A stretch of 64,000 nt of DNA from positions 59,845,244 through 59,909,243 of the forward strand of contig NC_034409.1 in the NCBI RefSeq assembly GCF_002078875.1, read 5' to 3'. Every line of letters starts with the position of its first letter. Within the stretch, counting starts at the first letter, position 1. Shown one piece after another: positions 12,666 through 26,600 of the stretch. Source of the stretch: Numida meleagris (taxonomy: Eukaryota; Chordata; Aves; Galliformes; Numididae). Position numbers and translations under genes: made by a program. The notes beneath the pieces were generated by a model. It was given only the letters and a program-made list of their open reading frames with translations. It made no database searches and was not told where the DNA came from.

Positions 12666-14249
12666 ATCACCATAAAAATTTCGCTTTTCATTTTGCAAGA
12701 TTACGTCTGATTTCATCACTGTTAGGAGTGATTGCTCTCATCAACAAATGAATGACTGCATCTGACGATATACAAAGAGCAGGTATTCATCTGGACCACA
12801 GCTACCTAGAATACAATGGCATTACATCATACACTATACTGCCATTTATTTTAACATCTATTATTTTCTGGAAGGCCTAATGTAATTTTAAGTTACAAAG
12901 AATAATTAAGGCTGCACCTTGAGAATGATTTTTTATCTTCTCCTATTTCTATTGCTTCAGTCACCATCTTTTCTTAATGTAATCCCATAATGTGATGAGA
13001 TACAGTATAGAGAAATCTCTTGCGTAACAAGTTTCAGATTGGCTGATTAATAACTCAATCTATTCTGTAACAAGTAGGAACTTCAATAAGTTGTGGCATT
13101 CATACCTGGAAACTGCAGAACACAGGGCACTCCAGACTAGATTTTTAATTCAATGCTATGTGATTGAAAACAATTTATGTCCAAAATGCATCCACTCCTC
13201 AATTCAGAGAAGATTTATCACATCCAAATTTAAGACACTCAGTCATCAGACTAGAGGCATCTACATTTGGGATTTATCAAAAGTAATGCTAAAATAGGAC
13301 GTAAATTCTTCATTTGACTCCGCACCATTTAGAAGCAGTGGAAGACACTGTCCTCTGCACGTAAATACATTCTACATGTTTGCCATTATAAAGCAGCAGC
13401 TGGAGTTAGAAACATCTCTGCTGCTTGTTGCCTAGAGGGAGAGACTGCTCAGTATTTTATTTTAAAAAGGAAAATCCAACAATTTTGTCGTCACCAAGAA
13501 TTCAGGAAATGCTAAAGCTGAAAAAGGCTCCAGTTGTAAGTATTTAGACTGTGAGGGCACTGTAAACCACAAGAACCCATACTGTCTTCCTCAGCTGTCT
13601 CTGGAGATTCGAGGGATTATGTTGTTTAGAGTTGGGAGCAGAAAGATCTGAGAAGTTCTCTCGGGATATACAGGAAGCCCACATAAGTACAGTATATAAT
13701 GGTAAACATCCTCACTATTTCCCCTTCCCCCTTCAACAGCACACATCTTCACTGAATATTGAAACTAGTGTGCCAAGGAACTGGATTTTAGGAAGACTAC
13801 CAACCACTAAATCAAAATAAGCAAACATGTTATGATTGTACAGAGGAATTTTTCCATGTTAACACCACATTCTCATCCATTTCTGGCATTTCCAAGGGGG
13901 AGACAATAGCCAGGTTTGATTATACTCTAATTCTTTTTTATTTGAATAAGCAACCAAGATGAATGAATAATCCTTTTTAGATTCTGTTGCCTTGCAGATT
14001 GCTTCATAACTAAGAGACAAAGCTTCAGGCATTCTGTAAACAGCAGCTTTACAGAATTTTAGCCTCATCTATTCAGCATCCAATTTCAGTAGAACAGACA
14101 ATAAGAAAGACAACAAAACTCCTCAAAACAGAAAATGTGGGTAATACTTGAAGTTCATTCACTGCACCTTTTGGCTTGTAGATTCACAAGCACAAAAGCT
14201 AAAGGAAAAGAGGAGCTACTAGAAAATACAAACATGCTTATGAGTCCAG
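12666..14249. other. Unique non-coding stretch
   Basis: AT-rich DNA between two CR1 tails. Short ORFs of 60-70 codons occur on both strands, but none shows a recognisable domain or a good acceptor/donor pair. Nothing supportable is seen. Confidence 0.5.
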
Positions 14250-15125
14250 GAATCATAGAATCATTAAGGTTGGAAGAGATCAAGAAGTCCAGCTGTCAAC
14301 CCATCACCACCATACCCACTAGCCATGTCCCTCAGCACCACATCTACACATTTCTTGAACACATCCAGGGATGGTGGCTTCACCACTCCCCTGGGCAGCC
14401 TGTTTCAATGTATTACTACTCCTTTTGAGAAGAAATTTTTCCTAACATCCAACCTGAACTTCCCCTGGCACAACTTGAGGACATTATCTCTTGTCCTATT
14501 GCTGTTACCTGGAAAAAGAGGCTGACCTCCACCTCACCACAACCTCCTTTCAGGTCGTTGTAGAGAGCAGTGATAAGGTCTCCCTGAGCCTCCTTTTCTC
14601 CAGACTGAAAAATCCCACTTCACTCAGCTACTCTGCATAACATTTGCGTTCCAGACCCTTCACAGTTTTGTTGCCTTTCTCTGGACGCACTCCAGGGCCT
14701 CAACGTCTTTCTTGTCAAGAGCAGCCCAAAGCAGACACAGTACTCAAGGTACAACCTCAACAGTGCTGAGTATGGGGGATGATCACTTCCCTGATCCTGT
14801 TGACTACCCTGCTTCTAATGCAAGCCAGGATGCCATTGGCCTTCTTGGCCTCCTGGGCACACTGCCAGCTCACATTCAGCTGACTGTCAACTAACACCCC
14901 CAGATCCTTTTCCACTGCGCAGCTTTCCAGTCACTTTGCCTCAAGCCTTGAGTTGCATGAGGCTGGTGTGGCCAAAGTGCAGGATCTGGCATTTGGTCTT
15001 GATGAACCTCATACAACTGGCCTAGGCTCATCAATCTAGCCTATCCACATTCTTCTGTAGGGCCAAGCTCTACAAAGTTACTATTAATCATGTTCAGGTC
15101 ACACCAGTTTGCCAACATCTGACTG
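14250..15125 (-). mobile_element. CR1 LINE, long 5'-truncated copy, decayed
   Basis: It begins on the plus strand with AATCATAGAATCATTAAGG, the reverse complement of a CR1 3' end. Hallmark phrases follow in order: CATCCAGGGATGGTGGCTTC, CCTGGGCAGCCTGTT, a GCCTCCTTTTCTCCAGACTG-type block, GCCATTGGCCTTCTTGGCC, and at the far end AGTTTGCCAACATCTG, corresponding to the FADD region of the reverse transcriptase. Frameshifts and stops break the frame, so it is not functional. Degree of divergence suggests an older subfamily than the copy at 32124. Confidence 0.92.
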
Positions 15126-15689
15126 TCCTTATACTTGTACATTCTCTGTGCATCGTCCTGAATTAAAATGGTAAATTATATGAATCAATTGTAGCACACA
15201 AGACAAATTTTTCATGCAGCAAGGGCCAAGAAAACTTAAAATAGCTCCACAAAACATTTGTGTTACCAATACTACTATTGAGAAAATACCGGTATTTAAA
15301 AAAAAATGTTTTTAAATATCAAAGTATATTGCAAAATTCTGAACAAATGCCCTGCTTCTTGCCAAGCCATGTACACCCATGACATTGACTCACTATTTTG
15401 GAGTGCAAACATTGCTACTTATTTTCCCTACTCTGCCTATTCTTATTTCTTCCTAGTCTTTTTATGTCTTAGGACATCCTCAACATGACAGTGAAATCAG
15501 ATGCATATGTAAGAAATACTGCAGCCTAGAAGACCACCACGTTCCTTCATCCCTTTAGAAATAATATATATATATATTTTTTTAAGTATCGGCTTTGCAA
15601 TTTCTAAGGATGTCATTCATCTTTTCTGTATAAGTCTTGACACATGGTTTGACATGTACAGAACTGTCACTGAAATAATCACTTTCCTT
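15126..15689. other. Spacer between CR1 pieces
   Basis: AT-rich DNA with a short (AT)n run at about 15566-15577. No gene or named repeat is seen. Confidence 0.45.
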
Positions 15690-16060
15690 GACCTGCTGCA
15701 GTTGGTTCCACTTCACCACGAGGGCACACTGCTTACTCACATACAACTTATTCATCAGCTCCCGATATCATCTTCTGCAGTGCTGCTCTCCAAACACCGG
15801 CTTGTACTATTGCCAGAGATGTTCTAGCTCAGATACTAACATTTTGATTTGCCCACGAACTGCAGAGGTTTCTATCAATCCACTTGCCTGGCTTGACAAG
15901 GTCCTTCTGGATAGCATCCCTACCTTACCCATATCAACTCTTCTGCCTCCATTCATCATCATCTACAAACTTGCTGAGGCTGCCCTCATTCCCACGATCC
16001 AGGTAACTAACCGTTATAAATATGAAACAGTGTCAACCCCAGAATTAACCCGGGAAAAAT
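15690..16060 (-). mobile_element. Degenerate CR1 internal fragment
   Basis: The block at 15895-16060 keeps the order of phrases seen in the reverse-transcriptase part of CR1 on the minus strand: a CCTGTCCAGGTCC-like GACAAGGTCCTTCTGGAT, then CATCTACAAACTTGCTGAGG, then CAGTGTCAACCCCAGAATTA. The first part (15690-15890) is much more weakly matched. Many indels are present. It may be the older upstream continuation of the neighbouring CR1 copy or a separate insertion. Confidence 0.55.
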
Positions 16061-18437
16061 GAATTACTCTTTTCCTGCCTTCCAGGCAATACATGTAAAT
16101 TGGCTGGCCTACCAATAGAACAGTGTCCTCCAGCAACTAAAACTGCTTGGAAGCCAAAATAACCCCCTGTCTTACTATAACCTCTCTACCCGAAGAGCAA
16201 GATTCCAAGAAATGCAAGCACAGCAGGATCAAGTGGCTCCTCCTACAAGCTGGAATGTGACAATTTAATAACTGTGCAAATTGTTTTACTCTGAGTATAA
16301 TTTGAAGTATCACAACAACATCAGCTGTAACAGTTACTCATTATTTTTCTTCATCTGCTGAGTGTCGAGTGTTTTAAGCCTTTTCTAAACTGCTCATACA
16401 TATGACAGAAAGAAAACAAATGAGAAAGAGACAAGAAGAAACTTTCAAAATTGTTTTGGTGCATTTTTTTTTTCCTCAAAGGATCCTTTGAGGAGTTTTA
16501 GAAGTCAGTAACTTCACAGAAGGACAAGGATTTTTACATTTTTTTTGTATACAAAGGCTTTGAACAACTATTTGAATGAAACAAAACCAAAGACTCACTA
16601 AATGTCAAACTGACATTTTGTTTGGGGTCTTTGGCTTCTATTCAGTGGTGGAAGGGGTGGGGAACAGAGGAAGCAGGAAAGCCTAAATAATATCAATTTA
16701 TCATTATTCATAGAAAATAAGTTTGAGGGCATTTTCCGTGGATGATGTGCACCACAACCTTGGACCTTAGCTAAAGTCATAGGCAAATTTCCTGGAATTT
16801 TTGCTTATCTCTAAATATTTCTAAATAGTTTATTTGGGGTAGAGAGAAATAACTCTTAGGACCAATCTGGGGCAATAGAGATTAAGCTTAAACAGGAGAT
16901 CATAGAAGACAGAGACCATAACACAGAAAATATGTAAAAGTTATTTTAATAAATCCTTCAATTCAGCCAAGTGGCTTCACATTCTCTGATACAGAACATG
17001 ATAATCCTTTTCAAAGTTCTCTACACTACTGTGTCCTCCTCATTTTTAAGAGCACAAACAACTTATAAAAATTTTCATTTGCTTTAGAGATGCTTTGAAC
17101 AAAGAAAGCAAATTTATCCGTGAAAAAAAAAATAGTGGGAAATACTGCAATCCAAATAGGAATTAATAAAGGAATTATTATAACTGCATGGAGAACTTAA
17201 AATGACAAAACTCCATGACAAAAGAGAAAGGACTACTGAAATACTTTTAGAGATCTAAGTTCATGTTCTTTGGCTCTACAAAGAATTTTTCTGTCCTCAA
17301 TTTATTACTTCATTCTCTGTACAGATGTGGGTAACTACAGCATTAATAATCCCACTGCCTATGAAGGGACAAAGAGGAAACAGTCATTAATTACTGGAGG
17401 TTGTGTAGACATTTTAAAGCAACGAACATAAAGTGAGAAAAATGAGCACACAGATTTGGATGGCACACATGGTATTATAAGTAGCTACATGAGAAAAAAG
17501 TGACCCAGAAATCAAAATAAAAATCAGACTTTGTTCTAATATCTGATGGAGGAAACTGCTTCCTCATTACAGAACAAACAAATATCATCAACTGACTTAC
17601 ACAAAAGGGAAAAGGAAAACAACAGGAAAACTTGCCAGCTGGGGAAAGCAGTAGTCCAGTGCCAAGGATCATTTTAGGGCTGCAGCTGTCTCTCTATGCC
17701 AGGTTTAAAGAGTTAGCTGTTCTAAAAGTGTATTAGAGAAATGCCACCAGCGAGTTCAAATACAGACCTTGTAAGGAAAAATTCCATGGAGCAGACAGTG
17801 AATTTTCAGGATTCCTAGGAACTTGATTCAGTTTCGTCTTGCGATTTCCCAGGTTCAGTATTAAAACAACTACTCCAAAAATGCTACCAAAGTTCCTTTT
17901 TTCCTGCTCACATCCTACTTAAAGAGCCACCAGTCCCCCATGTGCTGATCTGAATTTAGTTCTGCACATTCCACTCCAAAGGAGACTACTTCTAGACTGA
18001 GAATGTTGCTGCTACTATATCGCTACAGATCTATTTTTACTGGGCAGCACATGATGCTCCTGGGAGGACAGCCGATAGAAAACTTCTCTCAGTATTTTAT
18101 GATTATTCATGATTATTCATTTTATGATTATTCATAAGGCTCTCAGCAATGCTCTCTCAATATTTTTTGAGAAGCACTGGTGATGAGTATATTTTCAAGT
18201 ATTTTAGGACAGAAAAGGGCTAAATCCGGTCAAAAGTAACCCAAGAGAAAGAACTGTTTTTCCCACACTACAGTGTGCTTGTAACTAAAGTCTGACTATT
18301 TTCTGGTTTGGGAGGGTTTTGGTTTGGTTTGTTTTTTTTTTTTTTAATGTAAAAATTTGTCTGTAAAACATGGCACTGATACCAGAAGTGATGTAAAGGA
18401 TGAACATATCATTTTTGTGATATTTCTGGGAGCTTAC
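16061..18437. other. Unique non-coding stretch
   Basis: AT-rich, with frequent stops. A minus-strand ORF at 17475-17672 has no recognisable motif. A short 12-bp unit (ATGATTATTCAT) is repeated about three times at 18098-18136. No gene is supported. Confidence 0.45.
18098..18136. repeat. Short tandem repeat, ATGATTATTCAT-like unit
   Basis: Three near copies of a 10-12 bp unit occur in direct tandem. Confidence 0.75.
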
Positions 18438-18558
18438 CAGGAACCTCTCAAACAGATGATGAAGGAAGAAGGATGTAAAGGTGTGCAAACCAAAGGCAAA
18501 AGTGATTCATTATAAAACATCTGCACTTTGTTTTCAAATACATCACACACAGGATCAG
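18438..18558 (-). CDS. Candidate internal exon, unidentified
   Basis: On the minus strand a strong acceptor (branch-like CTGAC, a pyrimidine tract, then TTTCCAG) precedes a fully open 121-nt block that ends in a donor (CCTG followed by GTAAGC). The frame reads about 39 residues, with DPVCDVFENKVQMFYN near the start and no recognised domain. The entry phase (codon split after its first base) equals the exit phase of the predicted first coding exon at 42901-43045, so the two could be joined in frame to give an alanine codon at the junction. That match has a one-in-three chance of arising at random. It could be a pseudo-exon. Confidence 0.2.
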
Positions 18559-20668
18559 CTGGAAACAAAAGATGCAGGAAGAAAGTCAGATCCACAAGCA
18601 CTGCATCACATCCTTTAATACCCTCAGAGCCACCTGTCACTTATTTTAACCACTCAAACAACCAGGAAATATTTATTATAACCTAAATGTTAGCCAGCAG
18701 TAAGTTCTGCAGCTCATCCTCTTCAATGAGAAGCAAATGAATAGTCTAAAATTTACCAGTTTTGCGGGAACTGACAAGATGTAATTTCGTACCTCTTTAG
18801 TTACAAGGGTGACCAGTACACAATTCATGTGGGAAGTGAGGGGAAGCTACTTCACATCAAAGGTGATTACTTGCAGAAAGACTAGATTACAATCAGCAAG
18901 TATTGTTATGAAAACTTAAAAATGTACATAAATGTACATCATGCAAATCAAAAAAGGCTACATACATTTCCTGTTGAAAAAGCTGCCAGCCAGCCATTTA
19001 CTTTTCTACTTACAGAACAAATTTGGCCATAAAACAGGAACATCAAAATTCTACTTGTGCCTCAAGAATCATATCTAGGTACACAGAAGAGAGAAGATAC
19101 TAAAGATAGAACAAGCAATCAGAGAGGTTTGCCAAAGTACGGTTTGACTACATTCAAGAGCATTTTAAACAAACCTTAAATATCAAATAAATAAATGTTA
19201 ACATTGTACAAGTTAGTAAAATAAATATTTAAAAAAAAAAACACCTCCTTAACAAAAGTCAATCCTGTCCTTTGGTACATGTATATTTACACCAATGATA
19301 TGATACTTAAAGTTCAAGTGTCAAGATGAGTAAAAGTTCAAAGAAGATTAATCGAGTTTAGAGCTATCTATTATATACTCTGGCTGTGTCTCCCTGAGGT
19401 ATGAAGATAAGAATACTTCTTTGGAACACATTCAAGAAGGAAGTTTTAAAAATAAGCCCAATTGCACACACTGTCATTGGCTCACCAGTTTCATTTTGAC
19501 TATTAGAGGGAGATAAACTGAGAGGAACATTTAATTGTGCTGGGTTTTGTTTTTGTTTTTAAAAGTACAAGTCAAGTTTCATAAAGGAACAAGCTGTTCT
19601 CTGTGATACCTAGGACAGCCACACCACTGCATAAAGATTGTATTTCATCAGGAGTGTTTTGCATTGCAGATACAGTGTTGTATACTACAGTCTTTCTGCT
19701 CCATAAATCTTACTGCTTTGGTGCAGTTTGAACTACGGGAGCTATCTCAAGGCAATGTCAGGATCCTAAAGCCAAGAACAAAAAAATCACAGCAGACTCA
19801 CATAACATAGCAGTGAACCAAAGAATACAGTACTAGGACTTCAGCATTATGGCCAGCAATTTAGATAAAAGGACTTCCAAAAGTCCAAGGAAGCCAGGAG
19901 AGAACAGGAACTTTTAAGCCAGTCAGCATCTTGCACAAAGCAACGGTTGGCAAGCCCTGAAGCAGATAACTAAATAAAAAAAAAAGAGAAAGGAAAAAAG
20001 CCATCCTGTTCTGTTCTGACTCGAGCTAGAACCCAAACAAGAGTTTTGATTTATTGTGCCTTTGGACTTCGCGTAATGATTAATATTTGAGACCCAAAGC
20101 TCTTGGCAGAACCACCTTACTAGATCAGCCTTTCTGTAGAGGATGCCACCATTCCTCCTCAGTGACAGGAGACCTATCAGCAGTACTGAAGAATGAGCTG
20201 GAAGGCTGCATTCATGCATTCTTCAGTAGTCTGGGGAAAAGCTTGGTGAGAGCTGAGGCCAAGTATAGAAACAGAGAGGCACTGAGCTGTAAGTTTAGAA
20301 ACAACACTCTTCAGGACTTGACTTTACTAAGCACTGCATGTAAGCATGCTTGAAGAATGAGACCAGAACTCCACAAGACAGTCATTTGGGTTCTGGTAAT
20401 AATGGAAAAATATTAATTGCTGAATTTAATCAAAGCAGAACATATATACGTTCATTTCTAAACCAAACTTCAAAGGAGAAAACTGGTTCTATAAAGAAGG
20501 GACAACAGATATACTGCCTACTCTCTTACCTACTCCATTTAACCCATCAAATCACATATCTTTTCTATTCTCATTTCTCTCTTCTTCCATTCCACTCCAC
20601 CTCAACATTCTCCTTTGCTGTTTGTCTGTATATCATCCATCTCCGACACATATATGCATATGAATGAA

Positions 20669-20695
20669 CACATACACGCACACACACACACACAT
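20669..20695. repeat. (CA)n microsatellite
   Basis: Short CA repeat with one G interruption. Confidence 0.8.
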
Positions 20696-23600
20696 TATAC
20701 CCTGCCTGCACTGCACTCACCTACACTTCTATTCTGCAGCTAGCAGCTCATGGAAGAAAGGGTGAAAGAAATATGGCCACAGCAATGTTAACACCTCCTG
20801 TGAAGGTTTTGCTTTGCAAAATGCAAGTAGCACTATCTCCATTGCAATGCAGGAAACTCAATTTATAAGTTTCTTCTCTCTCAAAATTAATACATACACA
20901 ATAGGTGCTTCTTACAAAGTATTCAGAAATCCCTATCTGATAAAGCTTACAAAAAAAGTGCCCATAGGTTTGGCACAAATTAATTTTTTTTTTCTACTTC
21001 CAAAGTTTAGGTGGTTTGGTTTTGGTCTTGGGGAAACAGGAAGGTTTTTTGTTTGTGCACCTTTGTTCTTTTTTTCTTTTTTTTTCTTTTAAATGGGTGA
21101 CAGACAACACTTCATCTAGAAACAATGATAAGTATGTAAGCAAACTATGCTTTGTTCTTTGAATTTACAAAGACAAAACTGAACTCTTTCTCCTCCCCCT
21201 ATGCCTGGCTTTCATGAAACTTACAGAACCGGAATCAGCAACTTAATTTTAATATATTTTCTTCTAAGTAGATGTTTTCCCTTGAAAACTGTATTTTCTG
21301 CTCAGAAAATCAGTTCTTTCCACTGTGTTCCCAGAACTTCACAACACCACAAATGCCTTGTTTAAAGCATCACTTTCTTCCCTCTTTACTTCAAAGCATA
21401 CAGAGCCCCATCTAAGGAGAAGAACTTCATGGTTCCATCAAGGCAACACAGAGGAAGCATCTAAATTTAAATAAGGCCTTTCATCTGTCAAACAGTACAA
21501 ACAGACTCAATATAGCTCATTCCTTAATCATATAAACTTGTACTTTGACATTACATTTCCCCAAATAAGGTCCCAGTTGTACTTCAAGTTTAGTACTGCA
21601 AGAAGATTTAACAGACAGAGGGGAAAAAATAAGTCTAAACTGCAGCTTTCAACTTTGGTTTGGACTCTCCCAGTGATTTGGTGCACTCAAAAGCTCGGCT
21701 TCCTACTTTTTTTCCCTCCTCAGTCACATATCAGTGCAAAAGACACTGCCTCTCCTATGGTTCCGATCTGGCTGAATTCATAAACTACCTATGAGCACAC
21801 AAGGTTTATTGGGAGTTGCCTCTATGTAAAGATCAATATCTCACTTAACTAACTTTAGCACAGAAGAAGTAAACGTCTGCAAATATCAGAACATAAACCA
21901 GCTACAAACAAAGCATTTGAAAAATACAAGCCTAGAACTGATTTCAACATGCTAGAAGCTCAACCAGCTACAAGTTTATGTCAGTATCTTGTAAATACAA
22001 AAGGAAAGAAGTTTTAAATGCCTGTAGGATTAAGCTGACAATCTAAAGACCACCATTAGCATCAGCTGTCTGTCACCACAATATCTTGCAAATACAAACT
22101 TGGAACAGTCCTGACAAAACTCACTTTCAAGAAGTCTTTGTTTCATTACATTAACGGTTATTGTCCTCAGTATTAATTAAGAAAATACTTTAAATATCTC
22201 AAGCTTTGTTAAAGGATAAGAAAATTGAATCCATCTGTATCAATGGTGAGCTTGGAAGAGGCATCAAGAACACTGCAAGCCCAGGAGTCAGCAAAAGCAA
22301 GGGACATTTTCCTTTAGATGCAGCTGCTCTGGGAGCACTGAACTGTACTGCAAGCTACTGATGTTTATAGGCTGCTATAAGAGTTTCTAAGAACAGCCTT
22401 GAACACTACCAAATCATGCTAATAAGCATAACAAGCTTGATAAATTGAAGAAGCAGAATTTGTTGTTTTGACTAGCTTTCTTACTCATGGCATGGCAGAC
22501 ATCCTGAAAAATATTGATTGCAATGTTTTATAAAGGATTTTCCAAAAGTTATCCATTTCATTTATTTTACTCCAAAATGAAAAAGTTATAGCTCTCCTCT
22601 GTCATGGGAAAATGAACAGTTCCCAAATCTTGGTACTTTCTCCTGTAACTGCAGAAATAAATGGGATGACAAAGACTTCAGTGACATATTCCACATCTTA
22701 AGCCAGATTTAGAATAGCCTTAAAAGAAACACTACGCAAAGACTCAGTTCTAAGAGAAACCATTTCACCATCTTTGATCCCAGCAAACTTGCTTTGACAG
22801 CTACAATAAAGAAGAGGCTGCTGCCATAAGCCAGCTATTCTGATCACCTCCTAGAAGCTGGCATCCCAGGAAAAAGAATCAGAAAAACGCTTCATGGGAA
22901 AAGCACAAATAAAAGAGTGGACAAAATGCACATTCAAGTGCAGTAACATGCCTGGCTGTTGCATAGGCACCCCATACAGTTAGTGGAATTAAGCAGCACC
23001 AATCTTTCAGAGGGTATTTTTTAGAACACAGAGAAGAGTGTCTAAAATTTGTCTGCCAAACACCTCATATTTCATTTACCCTCTCACAGGAGCATTTCAT
23101 TCTGTTTTCTTGAAACACTTCCATCGCTTTTGGAAAACAGACTATTTATTCTTAACGGAAGCGTGCTAGTTATTCTGAGGACGAGCTGTGCGAGCGGACA
23201 GCAGCTGCTACAGCAGGTCAATGAGGGCACCACAGGAAGGGCAGTATTGCTTTTCTCTCCCTTTAAAGATGGATCACAAGCACCGGCTTCATTAACAAGT
23301 ATTGACTACTCCCTCTAATTACTGCATTCCAGAACTCACATTTCCACTGGACTACAAACCTCAGCAGTCTGCAGATGCCATTTACCCTGTTTAGATTTTA
23401 CTCTTACTGGCAAATTTAACACTCCATTAAGGGGCAAGGAATCATTTTTATTTTCTTTAAATAGACAATATGCCCAGCAATAGCCACGGTACTTAAGAAT
23501 GTACTTACTGATGATAATCTCTCAAATTATGTATCTGAATCTGTTGGTCTGCGTGCCTAAAGTTAGAAAATACAAATGCAGTATTTAGACTTGTAAATTA

Positions 23601-26600
23601 GTGAACTGGTTTTCAGAAGAACTCGAACGCATTTCCTCAGAAAACCAGGCTATTTAACTATTAAATTTGTTCAGAAAACCCTGGCTATAGAACTGAATAA
23701 TTTCTGCCTTGCCCTCAACTCTCTAATTAATCGCACTGAGCAATACTTTTGCTTTCCTAACGCATAATTATATACAGATACTCAACTCTTAATGAACTAC
23801 ACTCAGGTTAAAAAGACATTTTAATTCTGAATAGCATTGTTGGCAGAATAAAATACAGTTTAAACAAATATTTTTTTTTCTTTTTGCCCTTTAACTTTCC
23901 AGAACATACAAACCCACAATGACTTTTTCACTTAAATATTCACTGTGTTAAATATCTGCCTTAAGAAAAGAAACTCCACTGAAAATGATGACACCTATAC
24001 TATACTCTTATTAGTGTGAAACATTTTTTAATATAATCACAGTAATATATTAACTTACCAGTGAAGATACCTAAGAGCATTTAAGAAATTATGGATTCAC
24101 TCCTTCTGCCTGACTCTAAACACAGTTCTTTCTATATCAAGCCTGCTTCCTCTGCGCATCCTCAATACACACCAAAGCAAATCGTACAGCCTACATGATG
24201 AAGGGCTCCCATCTTTCACTTCCTTTTGTGGTTCTCAAGACCAAAACAAGAGGGAGAGGTTTTGTTCACCAGAGTACTGTACTTTTGAAAAAAACAGCGT
24301 ATTCATAAAATAATTGAAAAGTGAGAGCCTTACTCCTGCCTTCTCATGCATCCTCTCAAACCAACTTCCTGTGATCTAGAGACATACAAGAAGATGCCAA
24401 TCTTTAGCAAAAGATCAGAATGCTTTCCTTTCTTTCTTACTGCTGCACTCTACATGCTTAACATATACTCCAGAAAATGGACTCTTAAGTGGCCATTAAA
24501 GTCTGTCTGGATGAATGGAAAGCATGCTATTGAGGCTACCAGAAGAATATATTATTAGACCGCACTTGAAGAGTGATTTGCTTACTGAGTTTTGCCTATT
24601 ATTTCTATAGGGAAGCACCTATAACTGACATCAAAAGCAGTGGTTTTTTGTTACCTACATCTGAGGACCATCAGGTGACTTTATTTAAAAAAGTCTTTTT
24701 AAAAAAGACACCTGATCCCTGCCAGTTTATCTTTAAAACCCCACATCTCTACTGTAAACACCCTGTAAATATGCTTTATCTTACTCTGCTTGTTTGACTG
24801 AAGGAGGAAGTCATTTCCACAAGAGGCAGGCACAGTTATCACAACTTCCAGTTACTACTACTCCGTTTCACAAGCATTGGAGTAGTGAGACTGTATCAAA
24901 CAGTTTTAGAGAAACCCTGCAGCTGAAATATCTTGTTCTCATTGTGCACAAGGTCAATCTTTTTACAGGATGTCTTTTCACCACAATGCTATTTAAGATT
25001 TCTCAAAATAAGCAAGAGCAGCCTGAATGCAACAACTAGGTAGGTAGTTCTGGTTTCTCTAATTTACAGCTTATGGTGTGAAAACACTCTGAAAATATAT
25101 AGAAACACCATATTTAATCTTGTCCACCATGCTCTGTGGAAGTGGTTTATGCAGCAATGTGAAGTTTCAATGACTATTTGTCCAATAACAGAGATACCGG
25201 TTAAATAAAACGTAGTAATGTTCTTCTGTTATTTTTTGAATGCAGAGGGAGGGATAGCGATCTTTCCAGGTTTCTTTTACCTCCAGAACTGTCTTCTAAG
25301 CAAACAATACCCTTCAAAAAACAACCATAAATAGGTCAAAAACATTTTCTAAAAAGATATACTTGCAAAACTTCTGAAGGCTTATCATTTGCTTCTGAGA
25401 TGAAAAGTACATATATGAATAAAAACATTAAAAGGGAAGTTAGCCATTTTTGAAGAAATAAGTTATAAACAGTCTCAATCCTTTCAAAATTTTATTATCT
25501 GCTACACTGAGCTGCTTGAATAAAATAAAAATTCAGAAATTATGCTATCAACATAGGTTTCAAGTGTTTAAAATATCGGTGATTTTATTTTAATGTGACC
25601 TAAAATACACATTTTTTCCATTTCATTTGAAAACACTCCACAACTCTCAATTAAAATCCCTGGAATTTCACAGCAGCCAGCCAGTCTCCAATTGCATCTG
25701 TTTGTCTGAGGACGAATAGAAGACTTCAGTTGTCTGAAACAATCAGCCCAGCAATATGCCCCAGCATGCAGTACTGCGTGATACCATTTATCTCCAAGAA
25801 CTCCATGGCATCCTGAGAATTACAGTCACCGTGCTGAGGGCTGTGGCTGATCATTCAGCGTGATGATTTAGTAGAAGTAGGATTAATTTTACCAGTCAGG
25901 TCAATGTTTTCAAGTGGGCAACAAGGTATCGGGATAGACGATGTATGATTTTTAAGTGGCTTTAGTGTACTGATACACTTAACAAAGAAATCTTTTATTC
26001 TTTTAAATTAATACTGAACATGATTCAGTAAACAACTTAGCGTTTTGGCTGTAGACTGTTTGTTCCTACTTAGAGTCAAGCGCGCTTAACAGGTACGCCT
26101 GCTTCTTATGTCCAAAAATATAGCCATCAACATGTATGTCATTCCTTTTTATGCCGCTCAGCAGTAAGGAGGAAGGACAAGACAGAAAATTGCTGAGACA
26201 AATTTATTCTGCCAACCATCAGCATTTCAGAAAAGGATTCACTAAACTTTCAGAGACTACACTGAGCCACTTAAAACCTGGGAACACGAGAAGAAGGTTG
26301 CACTTGCACTAGGTTTTTTTTTTTGTAAAGACATACCCTGCCATGGAAGCACAAGGCAAAACTGAGTTTTAGAAAGGTTTTGCTATTCAAAGAAGTAGCT
26401 GCAATCTCCAAATGGAAAGAACAGTATGGGGATTACATCAGAAGGAATTTCAGCCACTAAAAGGGGAAGGGTCTTTCACCAGCTGTAATCACCTTTGTCC
26501 ATTTCCATAGATAGCCTATGCTCAAATTCCAATTTTTACCATTGCTCTCTAGCTCCAAATTTGCAACTCACAAAGAAAGAAGTATGCACGTAAGTTGGCG

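Noticed and set aside
24061..24110. Minus-strand donor (ACTG followed by GTAAGT) after a short open frame
   Set aside because: The nearest acceptor would leave an exon of only about 12 nt, and longer versions contain stops.
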